From Flavobacteriales bacterium (GTDB lineage Bacteria; Bacteroidota; Bacteroidia; Flavobacteriales; TMED113), in assembly GCA_002718895.1 (NCBI GenBank), contig PBGD01000007.1:1-64000 (forward strand): 64,000 bases of DNA. Direction: 5' to 3'. Below, in pieces: positions 24,227 through 34,232 of this stretch. The notes under the pieces were generated by a model. The model did not search any database and had not been told where the DNA came from. It saw nothing but the letters and a program-made list of their open reading frames with translations. Position 1 is the first letter of the stretch; the number at the start of each line of letters is the position of its first letter. A program made the translations under genes and the position numbers.

Positions 24227-27169
24227 ATGAGATATTTTAAAACCATCCTATTATTTATTTTAGTTTTTATTTCATGTAATAATCAAAAAAATAATGATTT
24301 AAAAAACAATATTATATACTATTGTGATGCTGAAAATGCTACGGCAGATAAAAAGCAATTTATTACTCATGGAGACAAATTTGGTGGTGCTAAATCTAGA
24401 AATTCTGAAGATGCATACAAAGGAAATTATTCATGTAAGTTAGATCAAAGGATTAAGTATGGAATGGAAAAAAAAATATATGATGTTGTTCCAGGTGAAT
24501 TGATCAAAGTCTCAGTTTTTCGCAAAAGTTCTATTGATAATAGTAAAGGCTTTTTAGTTGTTTCCACATCCAATTTAGAAGATGATCAAAAAATTTATCA
24601 AAGTAGAAATAAAAGTTTTGGTGAAAAGGATGAAAATGGATGGGAGCATATTGCATTTGATGTTCAAATTCCGAAAAAAGGTATAAAAATATCAGTACTT
24701 AAAGTGTATGTATATTTGGCTGATCAAGAGGGAGAGACTGTCTATTTTGATGACCTATTAATTGAGAGAGACTTTAGTAGATTAAGTTCTAAAAAATATG
24801 GTAAAGAAGCTATTAGTATTCAAATGGCAGATGTACATTATAACAAATTATTTGCTATGAGAGATACAGCTTTTTTGCAGGGAGTTATAAGCAGTAACTT
24901 AAAAAAATTCGTTCCTGGAATTCTAAGTTATAAGGGAGAAAAATTTCCAATTGAAATAAGGTTAAAAGGAGATTGGACTGATCATATAATTGGTGGCAAG
25001 TGGTCGTTCAGAATAAAATTAAGACAATCACAAAGTTTAATGGGCTTAAAGCAGTTTTCACTCCAAAGTCCTGCAACAAGAAGTTTTTTAAATGAATGGA
25101 TAATACATGAAATGTGTCATGATGAGGATATTTTATCAACTCGTTATGAGTTCCACCCTTTAATAATTAATGGTATGTCATTTGGCATCTATGCATTAGA
25201 AGAACACTTTACTAAGCAATTAATAGAATCCAAAAAAAGAAGGGAAGGACCAATTTTAAAATTTGATGAGAATGGTCTTTGGGAAAGAGAACTATATTAT
25301 AAGAAGAATAATAAATATTTAAATAAGCCATTTTTTGAAGCTTCTAAGATTTTGCCATTTCAAAAGGGTAAAACTATTAGAACACCAAATTTGAAAAACC
25401 AGTTTTTAATTGCTCAGAACTTAATGTTAAAATATAAAAATGGAGATTCTGATTTTACTAGTTATTTAGACCTAGATAGATTAGCAAAAGCATATGCAAT
25501 CATGACCATCGGAAACGTTAAACATGCTTTCACATGGCACAATCAACGGTTTTACTATAATCCTGTTCTTAGTAAATTAGAACTAATTGTGTATGACTGC
25601 TACCCTAATGCTACTCAACAAAAAACGGATCCAAAGATATTTGGAAATTGGGAAGAGGGTACACACTTTGTTAAACCTTCTGAATATGCAACTTTGGCCG
25701 TATTTAACGATTTAAATTTTAATCAGACTTATTTATATTACTTAAAAAAGTTTACTGCAAATTCTTACTATCAAAACTTTTTATCTTCTAAAAAAGACAA
25801 AATAGACTCAATACAAACATTAATTTCGAAAGATTATTTGGGTTATAAGTTTAATAATGAATCATTTTGGAGCAATATTGAAAAGGTCAAAACCATGATC
25901 ACTGAGTATGAAGAAAAAATAAATAAAGAAACAATAAGATTTTCTAGGGAAAACAAAGTATATAATGAGAAAACTGATACTGTTTTCCCTTCAGTGTCAC
26001 TAGTTGCTCATTTAGAGCAATCATACCCAGATGGAACAGCACAAATATCTTTGACTAATTATCATACAAAATCAATTATAGTGTGTGGTTATTCGACAAA
26101 AGAAGATAGAGACAGTATTGTTGTACTTAACTCTCAGTTTTCTATGCTGCCAAGTATTTCAAAAGATGTAAAATATATTTTTGATAAAAATCCGTATAAA
26201 ATCTTTTATAAAGAAAATAACCAAAGCAATAAAACTACACATAGTTGTCTAGTTTCTAATTGGAACAAACCAGTTTTAAAATCAGAGTTATATAATTTAA
26301 TGACCACTAAATTAGATTCCAATTGCGATTTTCTAAAAATAGATAGTAGCCAAGTTACTTTTTTAAAGGGTAGACATTTTGTAGAAAGAAGTATTATTAT
26401 TCCAAAAAACATGAATGTTGTATTTGAGCCAGGCACAGAATTAATATTTGACAATGAAACATTTTTTATAAGTTACTCATCTATTGATATGCAAGGGACA
26501 TTAGAAAATCCTATAAAAATCACATCTCTAGATAATACGGCTAACGGATTTACAATTTTTCAAGCCCCTGAAAGGTCTGTTCTTAAACACGTAGTTTTTG
26601 ACGGTTTGAATACACTTGATCTTTATGGTTGGACATTAACGGGTGCAGTAAGTTTTTATGAATCAGATGTTGATATTAGCTATTGTGAATTTAATAATAA
26701 TGTATGTGAAGATGGTCTAAATGTTATACGCTCAGATTTCAATTTTGTAAATAGCACAATGACTAACACAGCTTTTGATGCTATAGACGGGGACTTTTGT
26801 ACTGGAGAGATATCTGACTCAAAATTCTATACACTAGGCAATGATTGCTTAGATTTTTCTGGTAGTTACATGAAAATCAAGAACTGTCAAATTAATAGTG
26901 CTGGAGATAAGGGAATTTCATGTGGAGAAGCATCCACTCTAAATGTAAGTGATATTAAAATAGATGGAGCTCATACAGGTGCCGCTTCTAAAGATCACTC
27001 AAAATTATTTATAAATAATATTGATATTAATAATTGTAAAATTGCATTTTCTAGTTTTGAAAAAAAATCTGAATATGGTCCAGGATATATGGAAGTAAAA
27101 AATTATAAAATAAATAATACACCAGTTGAATCAAATTCAATAGATGGTTCGAAAATATTATTAAAATAA
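24227..27169 (+). CDS. CBM-like + CotH + beta-helix lipoprotein (paralogue 5)
   Basis: A 980-aa lipoprotein (lipobox FISC in the first 17 residues). Domains: a jelly-roll carbohydrate-binding-like module (about 28-185, ending VYFDDLLIERD); a divergent CotH kinase-like domain (about 215-530: IRLKGDWTDH, GIYALEEHFTKQL, HNQRFYYNP, LELIVYDCYP); a linker; and a right-handed parallel beta-helix (about 725-960: FLKGRHFVERSIIIPKNMNV, SKFYTLGNDCLDFSG, INSAGDKGISCGEAS). The beta-helix resembles that of CotH paralogue 4, but the anchor here is lipid. There is no T9SS tag. It is transcribed divergently from the metzincin gene. Confidence 0.82.
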   Translation: MRYFKTILLFILVFISCNNQKNNDLKNNIIYYCDAENATADKKQFITHGDKFGGAKSRNSEDAYKGNYSCKLDQRIKYGMEKKIYDVVPGELIKVSVFRKSSIDNSKGFLVVSTSNLEDDQKIYQSRNKSFGEKDENGWEHIAFDVQIPKKGIKISVLKVYVYLADQEGETVYFDDLLIERDFSRLSSKKYGKEAISIQMADVHYNKLFAMRDTAFLQGVISSNLKKFVPGILSYKGEKFPIEIRLKGDWTDHIIGGKWSFRIKLRQSQSLMGLKQFSLQSPATRSFLNEWIIHEMCHDEDILSTRYEFHPLIINGMSFGIYALEEHFTKQLIESKKRREGPILKFDENGLWERELYYKKNNKYLNKPFFEASKILPFQKGKTIRTPNLKNQFLIAQNLMLKYKNGDSDFTSYLDLDRLAKAYAIMTIGNVKHAFTWHNQRFYYNPVLSKLELIVYDCYPNATQQKTDPKIFGNWEEGTHFVKPSEYATLAVFNDLNFNQTYLYYLKKFTANSYYQNFLSSKKDKIDSIQTLISKDYLGYKFNNESFWSNIEKVKTMITEYEEKINKETIRFSRENKVYNEKTDTVFPSVSLVAHLEQSYPDGTAQISLTNYHTKSIIVCGYSTKEDRDSIVVLNSQFSMLPSISKDVKYIFDKNPYKIFYKENNQSNKTTHSCLVSNWNKPVLKSELYNLMTTKLDSNCDFLKIDSSQVTFLKGRHFVERSIIIPKNMNVVFEPGTELIFDNETFFISYSSIDMQGTLENPIKITSLDNTANGFTIFQAPERSVLKHVVFDGLNTLDLYGWTLTGAVSFYESDVDISYCEFNNNVCEDGLNVIRSDFNFVNSTMTNTAFDAIDGDFCTGEISDSKFYTLGNDCLDFSGSYMKIKNCQINSAGDKGISCGEASTLNVSDIKIDGAHTGAASKDHSKLFINNIDINNCKIAFSSFEKKSEYGPGYMEVKNYKINNTPVESNSIDGSKILLK

Positions 27170-27180
27170 TTTAAAACTAT

Positions 27181-27777
27181 TTACAATATTATTCCTACTC
27201 CCAAACTAATTATATATTGTTTTAAATCAATAGGTTCTAATTTAAAATTCCCATCAGCTATTTTATTTTCACATCTAATTTCTAAAATCATTTTTTTATC
27301 AAAAATCCATCCGACACCTAAGTTAGCACTTGTATTTGTCCTTGATGTGAAATCTAATTCACTAAGATTTAGGGACGAAGAAGATGCTTGATCACTCCAC
27401 TTCCACTTATAATTATTTGACATCAAGTAATTATAGTTAATACCATAAATAACATAAAAATTTCTTACTAAGAATAATTCCATATTAGAACTTATACTCA
27501 TCCAATTATAAATATATCTTTGAACCCATTTTTTGCCAGCAATTTCTCCAGAATTAGAGTGTATGTTTTTTGAAAAGGTTAATTCATTTTTGATTTTGAT
27601 TTGTTTGCTTAGATTTATTTTTGCAAAGGATCTTAATTGAATTCCTAAATTGAAATCGTCGTTTAATTCGTAAGAAATATGATCAATCTTATGGCTAGCT
27701 CCTATTTCGAAGCCTATTTGCGCTCTTAGATTTATGGCGCAAAACAAAAAAAGAATTTTAATACAATTTCTTCTCAT
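27181..27777 (-). CDS. Putative outer-membrane beta-barrel protein
   Basis: A 198-aa protein with signal peptide MRRNCIKILFLFCAINLRAQ. The mature part consists of alternating strands (IGFEIGASHKIDHISYEL, LGIQLRSFAKINL, FYVIYGINYNYLM) and ends in a strand (YIISLGVGIIL), typical of small outer-membrane barrels that use the BAM pathway. The specific family is not recognised. It follows metG by 17 nt on the same strand and is convergent with the large CotH gene 5. Confidence 0.65.
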   Translation of the reverse strand: MRRNCIKILFLFCAINLRAQIGFEIGASHKIDHISYELNDDFNLGIQLRSFAKINLSKQIKIKNELTFSKNIHSNSGEIAGKKWVQRYIYNWMSISSNMELFLVRNFYVIYGINYNYLMSNNYKWKWSDQASSSSLNLSELDFTSRTNTSANLGVGWIFDKKMILEIRCENKIADGNFKLEPIDLKQYIISLGVGIIL

Positions 27778-27794
27778 TTTGGTTATTAATCATT

Positions 27795-29492
27795 CTAATT
27801 CTCTTGGCTTAAGGACTTTAATCTTTGTATCTCCTTTTCAATTGTATCATCTTCAATTCTAGAAAATAGAAGCGAAGGCATATTTAAAGTATGTTGTGGC
27901 TTTATTAAATCTATACTAGATAAATCGCCCCATTTATAAGCCTTTATATTTAACATTTTGGTGATTTTCTTTGCTGTAAAAGGTAAAAAAGGTTCGCATA
28001 AAACAGAGAGGTGTGCAGTTATTTGAATAGCAATATTTAATATTGTTTCAGTGCGCTCTTGACCCGTAGAAGTTTTAAATAACTTCCAAGGTTCAGTATC
28101 TGCAAGATATTTATTTCCAGCACGTGCAAGGTCCATAATTGTTTGCAAAGCAAAGCGAAATTTATAATTTTTAATATGTTGACTCACAATCTTGTGAGTA
28201 TTTTCTAACTCTTTTAGAATAGTTTTATCATCAATTTCAATTGCATGCCTTTCAGGTGTTTTTCCATCCCAATATTTGTGACAAAGCACAAGTACCCTAT
28301 TGATAAAATTACCAAGGATCGCGACTAATTCATTATTATTCCTTGCTTGAAAATCCTTCCAAGTAAAATCGTTATCTTTGTTTTCGGGAGCATTTATACA
28401 TAAAGTGTATCTTAAAACATCTTGCTGATCAGGAAAATTTTTTAAGTACTCATGAAGCCAAACAGCCCAATTCCTAGAAGTGGAAATTTTTTGCCCCTCC
28501 AAATTTAAAAATTCATTTGCAGGAACATTATTTGGTAAAATATAATCACCATGGGCTTTTAACATTGTGGGAAATATAATGCAATGAAACACAATATTAT
28601 CTTTGCCAATAAAATGTATTAATTTAGTTTTTGGATCTTTCCAATATGGTTTCCAATCTACTTTATTTTCAATCGACCACTCTCGTGTTGCTGAAATATA
28701 GCCAATAGGTGCATCAAACCAAACGTATAAAACTTTACCATCTTCACCTTCGATCGGCACTTTAATCCCCCAGTCTAAATCTCTTGTTACTGCTCTAGGT
28801 TTAAGTCCTGCTTCGAGCCAAGATCTACATTGACCTATTACATTTGATTTCCAATCTTCTTTTTTAGAATTTAAAATCCATTCTTTTAGCCAATTTTCAT
28901 ATTTGTTTAATGGCAAATACCAGTGTTTAGTCTCTTTTTGGATTAGTTCACCACCACTTAATACTGACCTAGGGTTCTTTAGTTCTGAAGGATCTAAACT
29001 TGTTCCACATTTTTCACATTGATCTCCATAAGCAGAGTCATTATTGCAAATTGGACACTCGCCTTGAATATATCTATCAGCTAAAAAAGTGTTTTCAATA
29101 TTATCAAAATACTGTTTAGAAGTTTTTTCAATAAACTGCTTTTTTTTGTGTAATTGAGTGAAAAAATCTTTTGAAATTTCGTGATGTATTTTATTTGATG
29201 TTCTACTGTAATAATCGAATGATACGCCAAATTGTTCAAAGGAATTTTTAATTAAAGCATGATATTTATCGACGACTTCTTTTGGAGTAATTTTGTTTTG
29301 CTTAGCTTTTATTGTTATTGGAACACCATGTTCATCAGATCCACAAACAAATAAAACATTGTTGCCTACACTTCTGTTATATCTAGCAAAAATATCTGCT
29401 GGAATATACACGCCCGCTAGATGACCAATGTGTATTGGCCCATTTGCATAGGGTAATGCTGCAGTAATAGTAAATCTAGATGAGTCGCTCAT
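27795..29492 (-). CDS. metG: Methionyl-tRNA synthetase, short form
   Basis: A 565-aa class I synthetase. HIGH-type motif in [14 protein letters not shown], zinc knuckle [18 protein letters not shown], tryptophan-rich core and the KMSKS equivalent [11 protein letters not shown]. Anticodon-binding helices fill the C-terminal third. Many Bacteroidota MetRS are about 680 aa and end in an EMAP/Trbp111-like tRNA-binding domain; that domain is absent here and no separate Trbp gene is seen nearby. A TACTTTTA box lies just upstream (29509-29516). Divergent from ldcA. Confidence 0.95.
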   Translation of the reverse strand: MSDSSRFTITAALPYANGPIHIGHLAGVYIPADIFARYNRSVGNNVLFVCGSDEHGVPITIKAKQNKITPKEVVDKYHALIKNSFEQFGVSFDYYSRTSNKIHHEISKDFFTQLHKKKQFIEKTSKQYFDNIENTFLADRYIQGECPICNNDSAYGDQCEKCGTSLDPSELKNPRSVLSGGELIQKETKHWYLPLNKYENWLKEWILNSKKEDWKSNVIGQCRSWLEAGLKPRAVTRDLDWGIKVPIEGEDGKVLYVWFDAPIGYISATREWSIENKVDWKPYWKDPKTKLIHFIGKDNIVFHCIIFPTMLKAHGDYILPNNVPANEFLNLEGQKISTSRNWAVWLHEYLKNFPDQQDVLRYTLCINAPENKDNDFTWKDFQARNNNELVAILGNFINRVLVLCHKYWDGKTPERHAIEIDDKTILKELENTHKIVSQHIKNYKFRFALQTIMDLARAGNKYLADTEPWKLFKTSTGQERTETILNIAIQITAHLSVLCEPFLPFTAKKITKMLNIKAYKWGDLSSIDLIKPQHTLNMPSLLFSRIEDDTIEKEIQRLKSLSQEN

Positions 29493-29531
29493 AGTTTTGT
29501 ATATTGTGTAAAAGTATGTTAAACATTTAGA

Positions 29532-30464
29532 ATGACAATAAATAATACTAATTCTATAGTACCTCCTTATTTAGTTAAAGGAGATTTAATTGAAATTATT
29601 GCACCAGCAAGGTATGTAACTCAAGAAGATATAAATTTTTCTATAAAATTAGTGGAAAAAGCGGGTTTCAAGGTCAAAATTAACTCAAGTGTTTATCAAC
29701 AGCATAATATATTTGGAGGAACCCTTTTATCAAGATCAAATAATCTTCAAAATGCTTTAGATAATAGTGAAAGTAAGGCTATATTATTTGCTAGAGGGGG
29801 TTATGGGACAATTCAAATTATTGATAAAATAAATTTCATACAATTTAAAAATAGTCCAAAATGGCTTATAGGTTTCAGCGATATTACAGTACTATTATCT
29901 CATATCTATTCAGTTTTTAATATTCAATCTATTCACGGACCAATGGCTTTCAACTTTAAAAGAACTAATCTAAACAATTTAAATGCTTTGTTTGATGTTT
30001 TACAAGGTCAGTCAAAGAATTTAAAATGTCCAAGTAGTAAATTTAATAAAACAGGATCTGCTTCAGGAACACTTTTCGGAGGTAATTTATCTGTTTTGTG
30101 TAGTTTAATTGGATCACGCTCTTTTCCATTAAATGATGCAAAAATTGTCTTTTTTATAGAAGATGTTGACGAGTACTTATATCACTTGGAAAGAATGATA
30201 TATACTTTAGATAGATGTGGGTTTTTTAACAAAGTACAAGGCTTAATTATTGGAGAAATGAAAAATATATTAGATAATGAAATAAAATTTGGCAAAAACA
30301 TAAATAATCTGATTTTAGATATAGTTGACAAATATGATTTTCCAGTTTGTTTTGATTTTCCTTTTGGACACAACCGCAATAACACTCCGCTTGTATTTGG
30401 GGCAAATGTTAAGCTAGAAGTTAATAAATTTGATACAAATCTCTACTTTCACAATGAGTATTAA
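29532..30464 (+). CDS. ldcA: LD-carboxypeptidase (peptidase S66)
   Basis: A 310-aa cytoplasmic S66 peptidase that trims the terminal D-Ala from murein tetrapeptides during recycling. The N-terminal [14 protein letters not shown], the substrate loop [10 protein letters not shown], the nucleophile region [29 protein letters not shown]-type acidic segment and [18 protein letters not shown] (catalytic His) are all visible. Length is normal. Its end overlaps the next gene's start by 11 nt. Confidence 0.92.
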   Translation: MTINNTNSIVPPYLVKGDLIEIIAPARYVTQEDINFSIKLVEKAGFKVKINSSVYQQHNIFGGTLLSRSNNLQNALDNSESKAILFARGGYGTIQIIDKINFIQFKNSPKWLIGFSDITVLLSHIYSVFNIQSIHGPMAFNFKRTNLNNLNALFDVLQGQSKNLKCPSSKFNKTGSASGTLFGGNLSVLCSLIGSRSFPLNDAKIVFFIEDVDEYLYHLERMIYTLDRCGFFNKVQGLIIGEMKNILDNEIKFGKNINNLILDIVDKYDFPVCFDFPFGHNRNNTPLVFGANVKLEVNKFDTNLYFHNEY

Positions 30465-31179
30465 AACAAAAAATAAAGTTAGATTAAATAAGTTTATTGC
30501 AATTTGTGGTGTTTGCTCTAGAAGGAAAGCTGATGAAATGATTCAGCAAGGACTGGTTATGGTAAATAAAAAAACTATAACCCAATTAGGGTATTATGTA
30601 GACCCCAATGATATAGTTTGCGTAAGAGGCAAAAAAATTAAACCCGAAAAGAAACAATATATTTTACTTAATAAGCCCAAGGGCTATATAACAACATTGA
30701 GTGATGAAAAAAACAGAAAAACAGTGATGTGTTTAATTAATTCTTCATTTAATGAACGACTATTCCCTGTTGGTAGGTTAGATAAAGATACTACAGGCTT
30801 ATTGTTATTTACCAACGATGGTGATATTGCAAAAAAATTAACTCATCCAAAATATGAGGTAAAAAAATCATATAATGTATCTTTAAACAAGCAAGTTCCA
30901 TTACTAGTGTTAGAAAACATAAAAAAAGGAGTACAACTAGATGATGGTATTATGAGAGTGGATTCAATAGATTATCTAGACGACTCAAAAAGAAATATAA
31001 CGTTAACTATTCATAGCGGAAAGAACAGAGTCATTAGAAGACTTTTTGAACACTTTAGTTTTGATGTTAAGAAATTAGATAGAGTTGGATACTCCTTCCT
31101 AACTAAGAAAAATTTGAGACAAGCAAATTGGAGGCTGTTAACACCCCAAGAAATTAAAAAATTAAAGAAAAATCACTAA
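30454..31179 (+). CDS. rRNA pseudouridine synthase (RluB/RsuA family)
   Basis: A 241-aa enzyme with an N-terminal S4 RNA-binding domain (VRLNKFIAICGVCSRRKADE... QGLVMVNKK) and an RsuA-type catalytic domain containing GRLDKDTTGLLLFTNDG with the catalytic Asp. The listed start is eight codons early; [16 protein letters not shown] is the natural start and overlaps ldcA by 11 nt. It modifies uridine in 23S rRNA (RluB-like) most likely; the exact site is not decidable by eye. Confidence 0.9.
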   Translation: MSIKTKNKVRLNKFIAICGVCSRRKADEMIQQGLVMVNKKTITQLGYYVDPNDIVCVRGKKIKPEKKQYILLNKPKGYITTLSDEKNRKTVMCLINSSFNERLFPVGRLDKDTTGLLLFTNDGDIAKKLTHPKYEVKKSYNVSLNKQVPLLVLENIKKGVQLDDGIMRVDSIDYLDDSKRNITLTIHSGKNRVIRRLFEHFSFDVKKLDRVGYSFLTKKNLRQANWRLLTPQEIKKLKKNH

Positions 31180-31198
31180 ATTATTATTTATAAATTAT

Positions 31199-32338
31199 AT
31201 GTTTAATTTGTTAGGTGTATTCTCAAATAAGTTTTTATTTTTTTTAGCCGCATTAATTATAGGGTCAACATTATGGTATACCAATAATTTAGCATCTCAA
31301 TTTAAAATTGAAGAAGAAAAAAAAGTAGCTCTTTGGGCAAGAGCTACAAAAGAACTTTCTAATTTGAATAATTCAAATATTGATGTGGGTTTTATTTTTG
31401 ATGTGGTAAATAACAATACTTCGATACCTGCAATTTTAGTAGATGACCATGGGGCTATTGTGCATGCAATTAATTTAAATCCTAACCAGTCTCCAGAAAT
31501 CACTTTAGATTTAATGCAAAGAAGATATCCTAATCAACGTATTGAGATAGACTTAATAGATGGTACAAAAAATTTCATTTATTATAAAGACTCTAAACTA
31601 CTTCAAAGATTAAAATACTTTCCAGTTTTTATGTTTTCTATCATTGCTGCATTTATGCTTGTGGCATATTCTGCTTTTAGTAATGCAAGAATTGCACAGC
31701 AAAATAAAGTTTGGACTGGAATGGCAAAAGAAACAGCACACCAAATAGGAACTCCTCTATCATCTTTAATGGGATGGCTAGAGCATTTAAAAGAACAAAG
31801 TGTTAATGAAGATGTTTGTAAGGAAATAGAAAACGATCTTACTAGACTCAGTGTTATTGCTAACAGATTTTCTAAAATAGGATCTTTACCATCTTTAGAA
31901 AAACAAGATATAATACCAATTATTGATAATTCAATTAATTACATGAAAAATAGAGCATCATCTAAGATTACTTTTCAAATTGTTTCACAAACAAAATCTG
32001 CAGATGCGTATATTAATAAAGATTTATTTGAATGGGTTATAGAAAATATGATGAAAAATTCTATAGATGTTTTACAAGAAAAGGGAAGCATAGTTTTTAA
32101 AATTTCAAATGATAAACATTATCTTGTGTTAGATATTATAGATAATGGAAAAGGAATTAAAAAGCAGTTTTTTAATGAAATTTTTCAGCCAGGATTTACT
32201 TCAAAGAAAAGAGGCTGGGGACTAGGATTGTCTTTAGTAAAACGAATTATTAAAGACTATCATAATGGCAAAGTTAGGGTAGTTAAATCTGTTCCATTTA
32301 AAGAAACTATAATTAGAGTTTTATTAAACAAAAAATAA
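31199..32338 (+). CDS. Membrane sensor histidine kinase
   Basis: A 379-aa protein with two membrane helices (about 8-24 and 142-162) bracketing a small periplasmic sensor region. The H-box is KETAHQIGTPLSSLMGW, followed by a dimerisation helix. The ATPase domain has N-box NMMKNSIDVL, DNGKGIKKQFFNEIFQPGFTSK and GWGLGLSLVKRII. No receiver domain and no response regulator is adjacent. In Bacteroidota this kinase is often found directly before hemW, as here (TAATG, 1-nt overlap). Signal unknown. Confidence 0.9.
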   Translation: MFNLLGVFSNKFLFFLAALIIGSTLWYTNNLASQFKIEEEKKVALWARATKELSNLNNSNIDVGFIFDVVNNNTSIPAILVDDHGAIVHAINLNPNQSPEITLDLMQRRYPNQRIEIDLIDGTKNFIYYKDSKLLQRLKYFPVFMFSIIAAFMLVAYSAFSNARIAQQNKVWTGMAKETAHQIGTPLSSLMGWLEHLKEQSVNEDVCKEIENDLTRLSVIANRFSKIGSLPSLEKQDIIPIIDNSINYMKNRASSKITFQIVSQTKSADAYINKDLFEWVIENMMKNSIDVLQEKGSIVFKISNDKHYLVLDIIDNGKGIKKQFFNEIFQPGFTSKKRGWGLGLSLVKRIIKDYHNGKVRVVKSVPFKETIIRVLLNKK

Positions 32339-33465
32339 TGCCGGGAATATATATTCATATTCCATTTTGTTCACAAGCTTGTCATTATTGTGACTTTCAC
32401 TTTTCTACTTCATTGAAAATAAAAAATCGGGTAATTTCTTGTATTAACAAAGAAATAAAATTAAAAAAAACATACCTTAAAGACCCACTAATTGAAAGTG
32501 TTTATTTTGGTGGAGGCACACCATCTTTATTGTCTTCAAAATTAATTAATAAAATTCTGAGCTCAATTAGATCAAGTTATAAGTTGGCTCAAAATGTAGA
32601 AATAACTATAGAAGCCAACCCAGAAGATATATCAAAAAACAAAATAGACAATTGGACACAAATGGGTATAAATAGGCTCAGTTTAGGTGTCCAATCTTTT
32701 AGAGACAGTGACTTAAAGTACATGAATAGATCCCATAATTGTAATCAAATAATTTCAGCCTTAGATTTATTAATTTCATCAAAAATTGATAATATTTCAA
32801 TTGATTTAATTTATGGCTTCCCCCAACTAACAGATTCTTTTTGGGTTGACAATTTAAATAAGGCAATTAAGTTTAATGTTCAGCATATTTCTTGTTATTG
32901 CTTAACAGTTGAAAAACAGACTCCTCTATATCACTTCATTAAAAACGGAACAGCTAAGCCTCTAAATCCTCAACAGGGAGCAAGTCAATTTTTAAATTCA
33001 AAAGAGATACTAAAAAATAATGGATACATCCATTATGAAATTTCTAATTTTTCAAAACCTGGTTTTGAATCAGTCCATAATAGAAATTATTGGAATCGGT
33101 CTCATTATATTGGTATTGGGCCCTCGGCACACTCTTATAATGGTACCAGTCGACAGTGGAATCTTTCTAATAATACTAAATATTGTGAAAGTATTGAAAA
33201 CAATAGAAGCTATTATAATGTTGAAATACTATCAAAAAAAAATATTATAAATGAATATATTTTAACCAACATTAGAACTTCAAATGGTATAGATTTAAAA
33301 TCGCTTTCATCTTACATGAACAATGATGAATATAAAAGGTTCAAAAATAAAATGTCAGAACTAATGCAATCAGATTTTCTTACAATTCATAAAGATAAAT
33401 TATTGCTTAGTGAAAAAGGAATGTTATTTGCTGATAGTATTTCAGAAGATTTATTTATAATTTAA
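32338..33465 (+). CDS. hemW: Radical SAM heme chaperone HemW
   Basis: A 375-aa radical SAM protein. Cluster motif FCSQACHYCDFHF (CxxxCxxC) at the N-terminus, SVYFGGGTPSLL, TIEANPEDI, GINRLSLGVQSF and SIDLIYGFPQLT. The C-terminal HemN-like domain has the conserved HNRNYWNRSHYIGIGPSAHSYNG. The fourth N-terminal Cys (CxF) that favours true HemN is not present (CDFHF), so HemW heme-delivery function is more likely than coproporphyrinogen oxidation. It overlaps the kinase gene by 1 nt. Confidence 0.92.
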   Translation: MPGIYIHIPFCSQACHYCDFHFSTSLKIKNRVISCINKEIKLKKTYLKDPLIESVYFGGGTPSLLSSKLINKILSSIRSSYKLAQNVEITIEANPEDISKNKIDNWTQMGINRLSLGVQSFRDSDLKYMNRSHNCNQIISALDLLISSKIDNISIDLIYGFPQLTDSFWVDNLNKAIKFNVQHISCYCLTVEKQTPLYHFIKNGTAKPLNPQQGASQFLNSKEILKNNGYIHYEISNFSKPGFESVHNRNYWNRSHYIGIGPSAHSYNGTSRQWNLSNNTKYCESIENNRSYYNVEILSKKNIINEYILTNIRTSNGIDLKSLSSYMNNDEYKRFKNKMSELMQSDFLTIHKDKLLLSEKGMLFADSISEDLFII

Positions 33466-33473
33466 CATTGTAA

Positions 33474-34232
33474 ATGATAACTAATATCAAATATAAAAAC
33501 AGCTTTTATTATGCTGATTTGACAAAGCCTCTAGATATATCAATACCTATTCATAGTGAAGGAGTTAGTGCTTGGGGTCTGAAACAACCAATTATTGAGC
33601 CAGTTAGAAGTAAAGATTGGGTTGGAGATACAAATCAAGGTTCTCCTGTAAATTTTAATAATATTTTTTTCAATCCTCATGCTCACTCTACACACACGGA
33701 ATGTTTAGGGCATATTAGTAAAACCAAGGAATCTTTAAATGATACATTAAGGTCCTTTTTTTTTATTTCTAAATTAATTTCTGTTAAGCCAAAGAAAAAA
33801 TATAATGATTGTGTTATAACTAAACATACTTTATCCCCCCTGATAAGTAAGGATGATAATATTGATGCTTTGATTATTCGAACTTTGCCAAATTTAGAAA
33901 AGAAAAAATCTCAAAATTACACTAATACTAATCCAATTTATCTTTTGGAGGAAGCTGCAAGGTATTTATCTGAAATAAATATCAATCATTTATTAATCGA
34001 TGTTCCTTCTATTGATAAAGAAGATGACAATGGAGCACTAAGTTCACATAAAGCTTTTTGGAATTTTTCAGGCACTTTACGTTACGGAAGTACTATTACA
34101 GAACTTATTTATGTTCCTGAAAAAATATGCGATGGCCTATATTTATTAAACTTACAATTTATCCCATTTCAAAATGATGCATCTCCAAGCCGACCTGTTT
34201 TGTTTAAATTAGAAAAAAACAATGCATTATGA
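33474..34232 (+). CDS. Cyclase family metal-dependent hydrolase
   Basis: A 252-aa protein of the kynurenine formamidase/cyclase superfamily. The metal-binding signature appears as NPHAHSTHTECLGHI (HxxxHT(E/D)xxxH). Later DVPSIDKEDDNGALSSHKAFW and TITELIYVPEKICDGLYLLNLQ are also typical. Family members hydrolyse N-formylkynurenine or related amides. A tryptophan 2,3-dioxygenase gene lies 3.2 kb away, which would fit KynB activity, but cyclase-family proteins also sit beside ispG in many Bacteroidota for other reasons. Its stop overlaps the ispG start (ATGA). Confidence 0.8.
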   Translation: MITNIKYKNSFYYADLTKPLDISIPIHSEGVSAWGLKQPIIEPVRSKDWVGDTNQGSPVNFNNIFFNPHAHSTHTECLGHISKTKESLNDTLRSFFFISKLISVKPKKKYNDCVITKHTLSPLISKDDNIDALIIRTLPNLEKKKSQNYTNTNPIYLLEEAARYLSEININHLLIDVPSIDKEDDNGALSSHKAFWNFSGTLRYGSTITELIYVPEKICDGLYLLNLQFIPFQNDASPSRPVLFKLEKNNAL

